Shown in pieces: positions 1 to 8,564 of a stretch of DNA of 64,000 nucleotides. The DNA comes from Streptomyces albus subsp. albus (lineage in GTDB: Bacteria; Actinomycetota; Actinomycetes; Streptomycetales; Streptomycetaceae). The stretch covers positions 1-64,000 of the forward strand of contig NZ_JOID01000018.1 of NCBI RefSeq assembly GCF_000719865.1. The letters are read 5' to 3'. The first letter of the stretch is position 1. Each line of letters starts with the position of its first letter. The notes below the pieces were generated by a model, which worked only from the letters and a program-made list of their open reading frames with translations, had not been told where the DNA came from and did no database searches. Position numbers and translations under genes: made by a program.

Positions 1-93
1 CGCCCGGTTACATTCCGAACCCGGAAGCTAAGCCTTTCAGCGCCGATGGTACTGCAGGGGGGACCCTGTGGGAGAGTAGGACGCCGCCGAACA
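1..93 (+). rRNA. 5S ribosomal RNA, 3' part
   Basis: The first ~93 bases match the 3' three quarters of an actinobacterial 5S rRNA, including the conserved stretch around CCGAACCCGGAAGCTAAGC and the 3' end GGACGCCGCCGAAC. The 5' end lies before the window, so this is the tail of an rrn operon. A strong hairpin terminator follows directly. The exact 3' nucleotide is an estimate. Confidence 0.95.
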
Positions 94-104
94 ATTTTTG
101 AGTG

Positions 105-142
105 AAAGCCCTGTCGGGAACTTCGGTTCCCGGCAGGGCTTT
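105..142 (+). terminator. rrn operon terminator
   Basis: AAAGCCCTG at 105-113 pairs perfectly with CAGGGCTTT at 134-142, and the inner bases extend the stem to a TTCG tetraloop; a T-containing run follows. The position just after 5S fits an intrinsic terminator of the rRNA operon. It also separates the operon from the converging gene that ends at 251. Confidence 0.85.
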
Positions 143-250
143 CTCGCGTTTATGGGGGCGAGTGAACAGCGGTTGGACGGCGGCGGCCCCAGGTTTGGGG
201 GAGGCGATGGGGCACGGGCTGCGGAGGGCGGCGCCGGTGCCCGGGTGTCC

Positions 251-2185
251 TCAGCCGGCCGGGAAGTGCTGTGGCCAGCGGGCTCGGGCCTGCTCCTGGG
301 AGCGGAGCAGGGCCAGGGTGGGCATCCCCTGCTCGCTGCCCGTACCCAGCAGCCCGGGGAGCTGCGGCAGGGGAGCGACCCGTGCGACATCGTCGAGGAC
401 GACGGTAAGTGGTGGGTCGAGCCGACCGGCGGATGACCGTTCGGCCATGCTCCGGCCGTGCTCGACCACGCTCGAGGCGAGTGCGGTGAGGAACGGCATC
501 GCACCCGGATGGGTTCGCGGATCTTCGATCGCTTCACCCATGACGTAAAGCGTTCCCCCTTCGGCGATGAATGACTCCAGTGCGAGCGATTCAGCCCGAG
601 TCGGGTTACACGCGTTGCGGATGTGGACGGAGGAGAGCGCCGACAGGGCACGGGCCGTCAGCTGAAGGGCCATGTCCCGGCGTTCGGGGTGCGCGGTGAG
701 CGTGGCCTCCAGTTCGCCGGCCGAGCCGGCGGCGGCGCCGCGATTCGTGCGCAGGATGCGGACCGGTTCGTGGGCGGAGGTGCCGGAGGCCCAACGGTGT
801 ACCTGGCGGATGGCACGGCCGTCGACGGCCGCGGCGTGCAGCCAGCAGCGCAGCAGGGTCTCCGCGGCGTCCGCGGTGGCGGAGTCGAGAGCGTGCTGCG
901 GCCGTACCGGGGCGAGCAGCGCGGTCGCGCGCAGCGCGGCCGTCTCGCGGGCCTCGCAGCCGCTGACGGGTGACCAGCGGAGTCGGACGGGCGTGTCGAG
1001 CTGCTGTCCGGGGTCGTAGACGTGCGTGGGGCCGAGTTTCCCGCGGGCGTCCTTGGTTTCCGTCCAGAGCGCCGGTTCCGAGCTGACGACCAGGAGAGGG
1101 CCTTCGGCGTCGGCGATGGCACGAAGGGCGAGCCGGCGGCGGTCATCGGCGCCGTCGAGGCCGAGGAAGTGGAGGCCGCGGGGGGCCCGGGTGAGCGGCT
1201 CGACCGCTGGGGTCGGGGCCGGGGCGGGAAGGCCGGGAGTACGAGTCGCGGAGACAGGGGTGCCGGGCGGCGGCGCCACTCCGGCGGAAGAGACGCCAAC
1301 GGCCGTCGTGGTGCCGGGGTCCGGGAGCTCCGGGCTGCCTGGAAGACCCGGGGCTCCGGTGTAGGCCGGTGCGGCGTTCTGCTGGTCGTACGGGGGGCCC
1401 GGGGGCGTTGGGCCGGGCAGGGCCGCTCTCCGGGCGGTAGCGGGTGCTTCGTGACCCGCGTGGGCTGCTGTTGTGTCGTACGGAGTACCCGTGCCGGTGA
1501 GGCCGGCGGCGTCCGGGGCGTGATGGCTCGGGATGCCGGGGCCGGCCGGTGGCATGGCGGCGCCGGTGGGGGTGTCTTCCGGGTGGGCCGGCGGGTTGGG
1601 GCCGGCCGGGGGTCTGTCCGGTGGGGGCGCTGCCCCGGGGAAGGCGTTCGGGTGCTCTGCGGCGGGGTGGGGAGGGCCGGCGGTGAGGTCACGGAGGGCT
1701 GCGTCGCCGGCGCGGTCCTTGGGGCCGTCCGTAGCGTGCGCCCCCTCCGTCGGGTCCGTACGGTCGGTGCGAACCGTGTGGGGCTTGCGGCGCGTGGCGC
1801 GCCATCGGGCGACGGTGCCGATGGCGAAGACCGCCAGCACCGTGAGCACCATGACCTCGCCGATGAGGATGCCCCAGAAGAGGCCGGGGCCGGACAGCTC
1901 TCCCGCGGCCCCGGGCCAGGCGCCGGCCAGATCGCCCGGCTCCGTCAGCAGGCGCCGCAGGGCGAGGGGAGTCTCCGCGAAGCCGGCGCCCGAGGGCCAG
2001 GAACCGTGGGCGAGCAGGCCGGAGATGCCCGCGGCCGCCCAGACCAGCACGGTGAGGGCGACGAGGAAGCCGAGCAGGCCGACGAGCAGGCCGTCGGGGA
2101 TGCCGCCGGTCCCGGGGCTCCCGCCGCTGCCGCTGCTCCCGTCGTGCCGGGCCCGGCGCTCGGCGCCGTTGTTCCCTCCCGCCAT
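251..2185 (-). CDS. TraG/VirD4-like membrane protein with TraM-recognition-type domain
   Basis: A 644-residue protein. Two membrane segments (about 32-57 and 102-125) are followed by a Pro/Ala/Thr-rich linker (about 150-310) and a C-terminal domain resembling the TraD/TraG TraM-recognition region, with a Walker-B-like VVLDDVAR and a PQLPGLLGTGSEQG loop. No canonical P-loop is visible where one would be expected (LGLDGADDRRR stands there), so it may not hydrolyse ATP itself. The ATG at 2185 lies two bases after the stop of the VirB4-like gene, so the pair is translationally coupled. The much longer upstream open frame is a shadow of that gene. It is the last gene of a six-gene leftward cluster that I believe matches the cmd locus (SCO4126-4131) of S. 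coelicolor. Confidence 0.8.
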   Translation of the reverse strand: MAGGNNGAERRARHDGSSGSGGSPGTGGIPDGLLVGLLGFLVALTVLVWAAAGISGLLAHGSWPSGAGFAETPLALRRLLTEPGDLAGAWPGAAGELSGPGLFWGILIGEVMVLTVLAVFAIGTVARWRATRRKPHTVRTDRTDPTEGAHATDGPKDRAGDAALRDLTAGPPHPAAEHPNAFPGAAPPPDRPPAGPNPPAHPEDTPTGAAMPPAGPGIPSHHAPDAAGLTGTGTPYDTTAAHAGHEAPATARRAALPGPTPPGPPYDQQNAAPAYTGAPGLPGSPELPDPGTTTAVGVSSAGVAPPPGTPVSATRTPGLPAPAPTPAVEPLTRAPRGLHFLGLDGADDRRRLALRAIADAEGPLLVVSSEPALWTETKDARGKLGPTHVYDPGQQLDTPVRLRWSPVSGCEARETAALRATALLAPVRPQHALDSATADAAETLLRCWLHAAAVDGRAIRQVHRWASGTSAHEPVRILRTNRGAAAGSAGELEATLTAHPERRDMALQLTARALSALSSVHIRNACNPTRAESLALESFIAEGGTLYVMGEAIEDPRTHPGAMPFLTALASSVVEHGRSMAERSSAGRLDPPLTVVLDDVARVAPLPQLPGLLGTGSEQGMPTLALLRSQEQARARWPQHFPAG

Positions 2186-2187
2186 GG

Positions 2188-3615
2188 TCAGGCCACCGTG
2201 GACTCGGAGGAGCCGACCACCTCGTCCTCGAGATGCTGCTCCACGGCCCGTGCCGCACGCTCCTCGGCCTCCGCCTCGGCGGCCTGCTCCAGGGCCAGTG
2301 CCTCGTCGCTCAGCGACGACTCCGTCATCGCGCGGTCGGTGTAGACGAGGGGGCGTTCGGACTCGGTGATCAGGTGCTTGACGACCTGCACATTGCCGTT
2401 GACGTCCCAGACGGCGATACCGGGGGTGAGGGTCGGGATGATCTCGACGGCCCATCGGGGCAGGCCGAGTACCCGGCCGGTGGCCCGCGCCTCGTCCGTC
2501 TTCTGGGCGTAGATGGTGCGGGTGGAGGCCATCTTGAGGATGGCCGCGGCCTCGCGCGCGGCCGCGCCGTCGACGACGTCGGAGAGGTGGTGGACGACGG
2601 CGACGAAGGAGAGGCCGAGCCGGCGGCCGAACTTCAGCAGTCGCTGGAACAGCTGTGCCACGAAAGGCGAGTTGATGATGTGCCAGGCCTCTTCTACCAG
2701 GAAGATGCGCTTGACCCGGTCGGGGCGGATCCAGGTGTGCTCCAGCCAGACGCCGACGATGGCCATCAGGATCGGCATGGCGATGGAGTTGCGGTCGATG
2801 TGCGAGAGGTCGAAGACGATCAGCGGGGCGTCCAGGTCGATGCCGACGGTCGTCGGCCCGTCGAACATGCCGCGCAGGTCGCCGTCGACGAGCCGGTCGA
2901 TGACCAGGGCGACGTCCAGGCCCCAGGCGCGGACGTCGTCGAGGGCGACGTTCATGGCCTCGGCGGACTCCGGCTTGGGATGCCGGAGCTGCTCGACGAT
3001 GTCGGTGAGGACGGGCTGGCGGTCGGTGATCGTCCGGCTGACGAATCCGTGGGCCACCTTGAGCGCGAAGCCGGAGCGTTCGTCCAGCGCACGCCCCATC
3101 GCGACCTCGATGATCGTACGGAGCAGGGCCAGCTGGCCCGTCGCGGTGATCGAGGGGTCGAGCGGGTTGAGCCGTATGCCGTCGTTGATCGCCGAGGTGG
3201 GGTCGAGCCGGATGGGGGTGATCCCCAGTTGCTCGGCGATGAGGTTCCACTCGCCGACGCCGTCCTCGCCCTGGGCGTCCAGGACGACCACCTGCCGGTC
3301 CCGGAAGCGGAGCTGGCGCAGGACGTAGGTCTTCTCCAGGGCCGACTTGCCGTTGCCGGACTCGCCGAGCACCAGCCAGTGCGGGGCGGGGAGCTGCTGG
3401 CCGTAGAGCTGGAAGGGGTCGTAGATGTAGCCCTTTCCGGAGTACACCTCGCGTCCGATGATCACTCCGGAGTCGCCGAGGCCGGGGGCGGCGGTCGGCA
3501 GATACACGGCCTGGGCCTGGCCCGTGGAGGTGCGCACGGGCAGGCGCGTGGTCTCCACCTTCCCGAAGAGGAAGCTGGTGAAGGCCTCGGTCACGGCGGA
3601 CAGCGGATCGAACAC
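2188..3615 (-). CDS. VirB4-like conjugation/secretion ATPase
   Basis: A 475-residue ATPase. Walker A GESGNGKS is at residues 84-91 and Walker B IFLVEEAW at 304-311, the paired acidic residues being typical of VirB4/TrwK/HerA-type motor ATPases. The GTG at 3615 is preceded by AAGGGG, and the preceding gene stops 11 bases upstream, which fixes the start; the longer open frame upstream overlaps that gene. It would power a membrane-bound translocation or assembly complex with its neighbours. The C-terminus is acidic and charged (about 435-470). In S. coelicolor the counterpart is, from memory, the ATP/GTP-binding member of the cmd cluster needed for normal septation and chromosome segregation. 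Confidence 0.9.
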   Translation of the reverse strand: MFDPLSAVTEAFTSFLFGKVETTRLPVRTSTGQAQAVYLPTAAPGLGDSGVIIGREVYSGKGYIYDPFQLYGQQLPAPHWLVLGESGNGKSALEKTYVLRQLRFRDRQVVVLDAQGEDGVGEWNLIAEQLGITPIRLDPTSAINDGIRLNPLDPSITATGQLALLRTIIEVAMGRALDERSGFALKVAHGFVSRTITDRQPVLTDIVEQLRHPKPESAEAMNVALDDVRAWGLDVALVIDRLVDGDLRGMFDGPTTVGIDLDAPLIVFDLSHIDRNSIAMPILMAIVGVWLEHTWIRPDRVKRIFLVEEAWHIINSPFVAQLFQRLLKFGRRLGLSFVAVVHHLSDVVDGAAAREAAAILKMASTRTIYAQKTDEARATGRVLGLPRWAVEIIPTLTPGIAVWDVNGNVQVVKHLITESERPLVYTDRAMTESSLSDEALALEQAAEAEAEERAARAVEQHLEDEVVGSSESTVA

Positions 3616-3626
3616 GGCAGGGCCCC

Positions 3627-5180
3627 TTAACGTCGGATGCCGGTCGCGAAGGGCAACGTGTTCACGAAGGCCCGGTGGTGTTCCCGGTCGCACCACTCCA
3701 GCTTGAGATAGGACTTGCCGGCCGAGGCGCGGATGGTGCGCTTGTCGCGCGCGAGCGCTTCCGGGGAGCGGGAGGAGACCGTGATGTAGCCGACGAGGTT
3801 GACGCCGGCCGCGCCGCTGGCCAGGTCTTCGCCCCGCTGGTCGAGGCGGCCGTGGGCGGCGATGTCGCGCGGGTCCACGGTGCGGTTCATCTTGGCCGCG
3901 CGGCTGGCCTCGGCCTCGTCGTTCGTCTTCTCCGTCAGCATCCGTTCGATGGCGACCTCGGTGGGTTCCAGGTCCATGCAGACGGCGACCGTGCGGATCA
4001 CATCGGGGGTGTGGACGAGCAGCGGGGCCAGGAAATTGACGCCGACCGGGGTCATCGGCCACTCCTTCACCCAGGCCGTGGCGTGGCACCAGGGGGCGCG
4101 GGTGGCCGACTCGCGGGTCTTGGCCTGGAGGTACGTCGGCTCGGTGGCGTCCAGTTCGGCCGGCCAGGCGTTGCGTTTGGTCATCGCCTGGATGTGGTCG
4201 ATCGGATGGTCCGGGTCGTACATGGAGTGGACCAGGGAGGAGAGCCGCGCCTGGCCCAGCGGCTGCCGGACGCGGATGTCGGCCTCGGCGAGGCGGGCGC
4301 AGATGTCGGTGAGCTCGCGGGCCATGACGACGGCCAGCCCGGCGTCCTTGTCGAGCCGGCGCCTGCCGCCCGCCGCGCGGGCGGCGCGGGCCATGGCGTG
4401 GGCCTCGGCGGCCAGTTCGCGGTTGTAGTGCATGCAGGCGACGAGGTAGGCCCGGTGCTGCTCGGAGGAGGTGGAGACCATGGACTGGAGCTGGTCGTAC
4501 GAGTCCTGGAGCCAGGCCGGGGCCCTGCGGTCGCCGCGCCGCTCGACGTCCTTGGCGTGCGCGTCGGGGTCGGCGGGGAGGGTGCGGGCGAGCATCTGGA
4601 TGCGCGTCACGAAGCCGTCGCCGTTGGCGACGTGCTTGAGGAGCGTGCCGAAACGGTCGACCAGCGCCTCCTGGTCCTCGCTGTCGCGCAGTCCGACGCC
4701 CGGGCCCTCGATCTCGATGGCGGCGGTCACGGTACGGCGGTCGGCGTGCAGCAGGACGGCGATCTCGTCCGGACCGAAGGGCGCGGAGAGCCAGTTGATG
4801 CGGCCGATGCCGGGGGGCGGGCCGATCTCGACCTCGCGTCCGTCGAGCCGTACGCCGGCCTCGGCGGCGGCGGAGCGGTAGGTGGCCCCGCGCTTCACCT
4901 GCCGTTTGTAGGAGCGCCGGATCTCGAACCACTTGTAGAAGGTCCGGTGCTTGTACGGAACGTAGACGGCGGCCAGGGCCAGCGCCGGGAAGCCGGTGAG
5001 CAGCGTGATGCGCAGGGACAGCACGGGGACCAGCAGGCCGCACATCATGCCGAGGAACGCGCCGGCGATGATGAGCGCGATCTCACCGGTCTCCCGGTTC
5101 TTGCCGATGATCGCGTTCGGGCGGGCCCTGCCGATCAGATACGTGCGCCGCGGCGCGATCGGATGGGACTGGGTCGTCAC
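3627..5180 (-). CDS. SCO6880-type membrane-anchored protein of T4SS-like cluster (VirB3/PrgI-like N-terminus)
   Basis: A 517-residue protein with two closely spaced membrane segments near the N-terminus (about 34-52 and 54-76) and a long cytoplasmic remainder rich in charged helices. The layout of a short PrgI/VirB3-like anchor plus a VirB4-N-like soluble region, directly before a VirB4 ATPase gene, is common in Gram-positive conjugation modules. The start overlaps the stop of the upstream gene by four bases (ATGA). No catalytic motif is visible. The family name is from memory, and the VirB3 assignment rests on position and topology only. Confidence 0.8.
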   Translation of the reverse strand: MTTQSHPIAPRRTYLIGRARPNAIIGKNRETGEIALIIAGAFLGMMCGLLVPVLSLRITLLTGFPALALAAVYVPYKHRTFYKWFEIRRSYKRQVKRGATYRSAAAEAGVRLDGREVEIGPPPGIGRINWLSAPFGPDEIAVLLHADRRTVTAAIEIEGPGVGLRDSEDQEALVDRFGTLLKHVANGDGFVTRIQMLARTLPADPDAHAKDVERRGDRRAPAWLQDSYDQLQSMVSTSSEQHRAYLVACMHYNRELAAEAHAMARAARAAGGRRRLDKDAGLAVVMARELTDICARLAEADIRVRQPLGQARLSSLVHSMYDPDHPIDHIQAMTKRNAWPAELDATEPTYLQAKTRESATRAPWCHATAWVKEWPMTPVGVNFLAPLLVHTPDVIRTVAVCMDLEPTEVAIERMLTEKTNDEAEASRAAKMNRTVDPRDIAAHGRLDQRGEDLASGAAGVNLVGYITVSSRSPEALARDKRTIRASAGKSYLKLEWCDREHHRAFVNTLPFATGIRR

Positions 5181-6481
5181 GCCCGCTCACCTCCTGGGGA
5201 ATTGCCGGTGGCCCGGTCGCGCGCACGGGGCACGGCCGCGGCCGGTGTGCTGCTGCCCGCTCCACCGGACGAGCCGCCGCGGGAGCTGTGGGCGGCGACG
5301 CCGCCGGAGACCGCGGAGGCAGGCCGGGGTTCGGGCCGGGACGGGGCGGGAGCGTCGCCGCCACCGCCGCCGCGGGTGCTGTGGGTCTTGATCCCCTGCT
5401 TGACCAGGGCGGCCGGGGAGGAGATCAGGGCGGCGGCCTGGGAGCCGTCGGTGGCCGCCTTGCGGTTGGTGCGGGCGGAGACGATGTCGTCGCCGAAACC
5501 GGGGACGAAGCGGTAGATCATCGCGCTGGCGAAGATGGCCAGTAGGATGATGGCGAGGCCGGAGACGACGGCGGAGAAGGCGTTGGGGCCGTCCTCGCTG
5601 GCGCTGAGGGCGCCGGCCAGTCCGAGCACGATGACGATGACCGGCTTGACGAGGATGACGGCGATCATGATGCCCGCCCAGCGCCGGACGTGGCCCCACA
5701 TGTTCTTGTCGACCAGCCCGGCGTAGACGACGACGCCGAGCAGGGCGCCGGCGTACAGGAGCGCGGCCCGGATGACGAGTTCGAGGTAGAGGATGCCCGC
5801 GGCGAGCACGGAGACCAGGCTGACGATGATCAGCATGATCGGTCCGCCGCCGATGTCCTCGCCCTTCTTCAGCGCCTCGGCGAAGGAGCCGAAGAAGGTG
5901 TTCGTGTCGTCGGAGGTGCCGGAGGCGATCACCTCGGTGAGGCCGTCGGTCGCGGAGACCACCGTGTAGAGGATGAGCGGGGTGAAGGCGGAGGCCAGGA
6001 CGGTCAGCCAGAGGAAGCCGACGGCCTCGGTGACCGCCTCGGTGAACGGCACTCCGCGGATGGCGCGCTTGGCGACCGCGAACAGCCAGAGGAGGAGGGT
6101 GAGCACGGCGGAGACGGCGAAGACGACCGCGTACTGCTTGAGGAACTCGGCGTTGGTGAAGTCGACTTCGGTGGTCTTCTCCACCGCCTCGGAGAGCTTG
6201 TCGACGACGAAGGCGGCGGCGTCGGCGCAGCCCTTGGCGAGGGAGGAGAGGGGGTCGAGGGGGTTGGAGAGATTTTCGCCGGGCGTGCGGCCGCCCCCCG
6301 ATCCGTCTTCCCGCTCACAGAACTCCGCCGCTCCGCCGCGCAGCCCCGTACAGGCGTCACCGTCCTCCGTGGGGCCGGGTGACGGCTCGGCGAACGCCCG
6401 GGTTGCCGTGAGGGCGAAGAGGGCCTGCGCACCTGTGACTGCGGCCGCGAAGGTGAGTACGCGGCGGGGATTACCGGGCAT
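5177..6481 (-). CDS. polytopic membrane protein, VirB6/TrbL-like
   Basis: A 434-residue protein with a signal peptide (cleavage after about residue 31, ATRAFA) and a short cysteine-containing extracellular stretch, followed by six or seven hydrophobic segments between about 105 and 330 and a Gly/Ser/Pro-rich cytoplasmic tail. This topology fits the channel-forming VirB6/TrbL role in type IV secretion. The ATG at 6481 lies inside the end of the upstream gene (11-base overlap), and the 3' end overlaps the next gene by four bases, so the genes form one operon. No sequence motif proves the VirB6 assignment. Confidence 0.8.
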   Translation of the reverse strand: MPGNPRRVLTFAAAVTGAQALFALTATRAFAEPSPGPTEDGDACTGLRGGAAEFCEREDGSGGGRTPGENLSNPLDPLSSLAKGCADAAAFVVDKLSEAVEKTTEVDFTNAEFLKQYAVVFAVSAVLTLLLWLFAVAKRAIRGVPFTEAVTEAVGFLWLTVLASAFTPLILYTVVSATDGLTEVIASGTSDDTNTFFGSFAEALKKGEDIGGGPIMLIIVSLVSVLAAGILYLELVIRAALLYAGALLGVVVYAGLVDKNMWGHVRRWAGIMIAVILVKPVIVIVLGLAGALSASEDGPNAFSAVVSGLAIILLAIFASAMIYRFVPGFGDDIVSARTNRKAATDGSQAAALISSPAALVKQGIKTHSTRGGGGGDAPAPSRPEPRPASAVSGGVAAHSSRGGSSGGAGSSTPAAAVPRARDRATGNSPGGERA

Positions 6482-7316
6482 AGGTGAATCCTCCGAACCC
6501 TTCGACGGCCTCGGCCATCTCTTCGGCCGACGACGCGACCTGGTCACGGCCGACGGGTGCCGGACCGTCCTTCTCCTCGAAGCCGGTCACCTTCCAGTCG
6601 TCGTCGACCCACTGGAGTTCGAGAATGTTGGTGTACCAGCCTTCGGTCACCGGGTTCTTGGACCCCTCACCGGCCAGGCCGAACAGCTGGGAGTACCAGA
6701 CGGCCACGGTGGCGGAGTCGTTCCCGAATTTCTCCGTCTTCGTGCCGACCGGGTTGGCGCGGGCGACGAACGTCATGCCCTCGGGAGCGCTGCCGTCGGG
6801 CTCCAAGCCGATGCCGGCAAGGAACTTCTCGCGCGAGTACGCCTTGTCGAGTTCGGCCAGGCGCGCACTCGCCACGCGCGGGCTGTAGACCGCTTCCACG
6901 ATCTCCCGGCGGGTCTCCGCGTTGAACATCCCGTCCCCGCTCAGCGCCACCGCGTAGTTGGCCGCCGCCGACTCCGCGCCCTGTTCGGTGCGGGGGAAGC
7001 CCGTGGCGACGCCGGCCTCGGAGCCTTTCACCGGGCGTTCGCCGGTGGGGGCCGTCGCCCGGGCGGCCGGGCCGCCCTTGCCGCGCTCTCCGGAGCTCTC
7101 CCCGCCGCCGTCGCCGCGGTTGGCGAAGGCGATGGCGGCGATCAGCAGCACGACCACTCCGACGACGCCGACGAGGCCGCGCGGGGAGCGGGAGGTGCGC
7201 CGTCCGCCGCCGTAGGTGCCGGCGGCCCCCGGCTCGTCGGGCAGCCGGGTGCGCGTCTGATGGCCGCCGGGTCCGCCGCCCGGGTCGCCGCGGTATCCGC
7301 CGTCGCCGAGGCTCAT
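6471..7316 (-). CDS. single-pass membrane protein with extracytoplasmic domain, VirB8/TcpC-like by topology
   Basis: A 281-residue protein with a 46-residue Gly/Arg-rich cytoplasmic N-terminus, one membrane span (about 47-65), a low-complexity linker and a C-terminal domain of about 180 residues outside the membrane. Short N-in anchor plus NTF2-like outer domain is the VirB8/TcpC architecture, and the aromatic ending (VDDDWKVTGFEE) is typical of such folds. The ATG at 7316 was chosen over an upstream extension because the extension is low-complexity and lacks an RBS. It overlaps the next gene by 11 bases. Confidence 0.75.
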   Translation of the reverse strand: MSLGDGGYRGDPGGGPGGHQTRTRLPDEPGAAGTYGGGRRTSRSPRGLVGVVGVVVLLIAAIAFANRGDGGGESSGERGKGGPAARATAPTGERPVKGSEAGVATGFPRTEQGAESAAANYAVALSGDGMFNAETRREIVEAVYSPRVASARLAELDKAYSREKFLAGIGLEPDGSAPEGMTFVARANPVGTKTEKFGNDSATVAVWYSQLFGLAGEGSKNPVTEGWYTNILELQWVDDDWKVTGFEEKDGPAPVGRDQVASSAEEMAEAVEGFGGFTYAR

Positions 7317-7565
7317 GCGGGATACGACCTCTCGGACGCGGCCCGGGGGCACGTGCCGCGGGCAAGGCCGGAAGAGTGGTGGTGCGGCACCGGCCCGGGG
7401 GTTTTCCGCCGGGGCGGGGTGTGGTGAGTGGACATCAGAACAACGCAACCTCTGCCGGTGGGCACGACGGACAGGTGGGAAGGGGCACCGGGACGCGCCG
7501 CTCCCGTCGAGGGGCCGGGGGAGCGGGCGCCGGGGTCCCGGACGCGCGGGCGGGCCGGGGCGCCG

Positions 7566-7874
7566 CTACACGGCCATGCCGTAGACGATGGTGAACAGGG
7601 TGCCGAGGGAGCCGATGATGAATACGCCGGTGAGCCCGGCGACGATCAGTCCCTTGCCCTGTTCCGCGCTGAAGGTGTCGCGCAGTGCCGTGGCTCCGAT
7701 GCGCTGCTTCGCCGCGCCCCAGATCGCGATGCCCAGGCAGAGCAGGATGGCGATCGCCATCACGACCTCGATCATGATGCGGGCCTCGTTGCCCAGACTC
7801 CCGAACGGCCCCCAGTCGGGAGCGATGCCGCCGATGATGGTGGTGATGTCGCCCTTTTCGGCTGCCAGGAACAT
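7566..7874 (-). CDS. small two-span membrane protein, VirB2-pilin-like
   Basis: A 102-residue protein with two hydrophobic helices (about 32-53 and 75-99) joined by a short basic loop, the size and topology of VirB2/TrbC pilins. The chosen ATG has GGTGA eight bases upstream; a GTG four codons earlier is possible, and longer versions are low-complexity. It is the first gene of the leftward cluster, separated from the next by 249 bases of GC-rich sequence without a recognisable gene. The function is inferred from context only. Confidence 0.75.
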   Translation of the reverse strand: MFLAAEKGDITTIIGGIAPDWGPFGSLGNEARIMIEVVMAIAILLCLGIAIWGAAKQRIGATALRDTFSAEQGKGLIVAGLTGVFIIGSLGTLFTIVYGMAV

Positions 7875-8112
7875 GGTGAAAGTCACCGCCCCAGTGGGTA
7901 GTTGTGCGCCCCTGCCGGATGGCACGGGTCCGTTCTCTATCTTCGCCGACGATTCCGCCGGTGGGCGTCGCCTTGGTGGCATTTGTTGGCGGATCCCGCG
8001 CGGATCTGCGGGAGTTGGACCGCCGGAGGTCACCCGCAGTGCCGGCCGGGCCACCTTTCGTCACTCTGTGTATCACGGTGCGTGACGTCCGGCAACGGCC
8101 TTCGACCGGCGA

Positions 8113-8313
8113 TCACTCCACGAAGTGGTCGAACTCACCTGCCTTGACGCCCTTCACCCAGGCATCCCACTTGGCGGGGGTGGTGGTCACGATCTCCTCG
8201 GGGCGCGTGCTCTGTCTGATGTGGACCATCCCGTCCGGCCCAACGGCCACCTCGAGGTACTCCTCCTGCCCGTCCTCCACGAAGCTCGGCCGCTGCCAGG
8301 CGAGTTCCGGCAT
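8113..8313 (-). CDS. DUF397-type small protein
   Basis: A 66-residue acidic protein ending AGEFDHFVE, with the EEYLEVAV...VHIRQS pattern of DUF397 proteins, which are very abundant in Streptomyces and usually sit beside a DUF5753 helix-turn-helix gene. Here no such partner is adjacent. It lies between the T4SS-like cluster and the lytic transglycosylase gene. Confidence 0.75.
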   Translation of the reverse strand: MPELAWQRPSFVEDGQEEYLEVAVGPDGMVHIRQSTRPEEIVTTTPAKWDAWVKGVKAGEFDHFVE

Positions 8314-8564
8314 GATGTCCTTCCTTGACGTGCCATCGGCCCGGCCCGGCGAACTCCGGTCGCCGGTCCCGGTCTCCCTGGCATGGGACCGCGCCGCCGG
8401 TCCCAGGTCAAGGGCGACCCGTGGGTCTGCCTCCGTGACCCCGGCCATGCGCCCGGGTGTTCGAGCGTGACCCCCGGTGCGCCGTCGCGGACACCGGGGG
8501 CCCGGCTGTACCGTTCAGCGTCGAACAGCCGCTGGAATCCCGGCTTTTGGGGAATGGTGGAGGC

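Noticed and set aside
2186..5043. Long open frames that extend the TraG-like and VirB4-like proteins far upstream
   Set aside because: The extensions overlap the true upstream genes in other frames, consist of Arg/Pro/Ala-rich sequence typical of GC-rich shadow frames, and lack an RBS at their starts.
7317..7565. Gene between the VirB2-like and VirB8-like genes
   Set aside because: The open frames are Gly/Arg/Pro-rich, lack an RBS and overlap a GC-rich hairpin-prone stretch.
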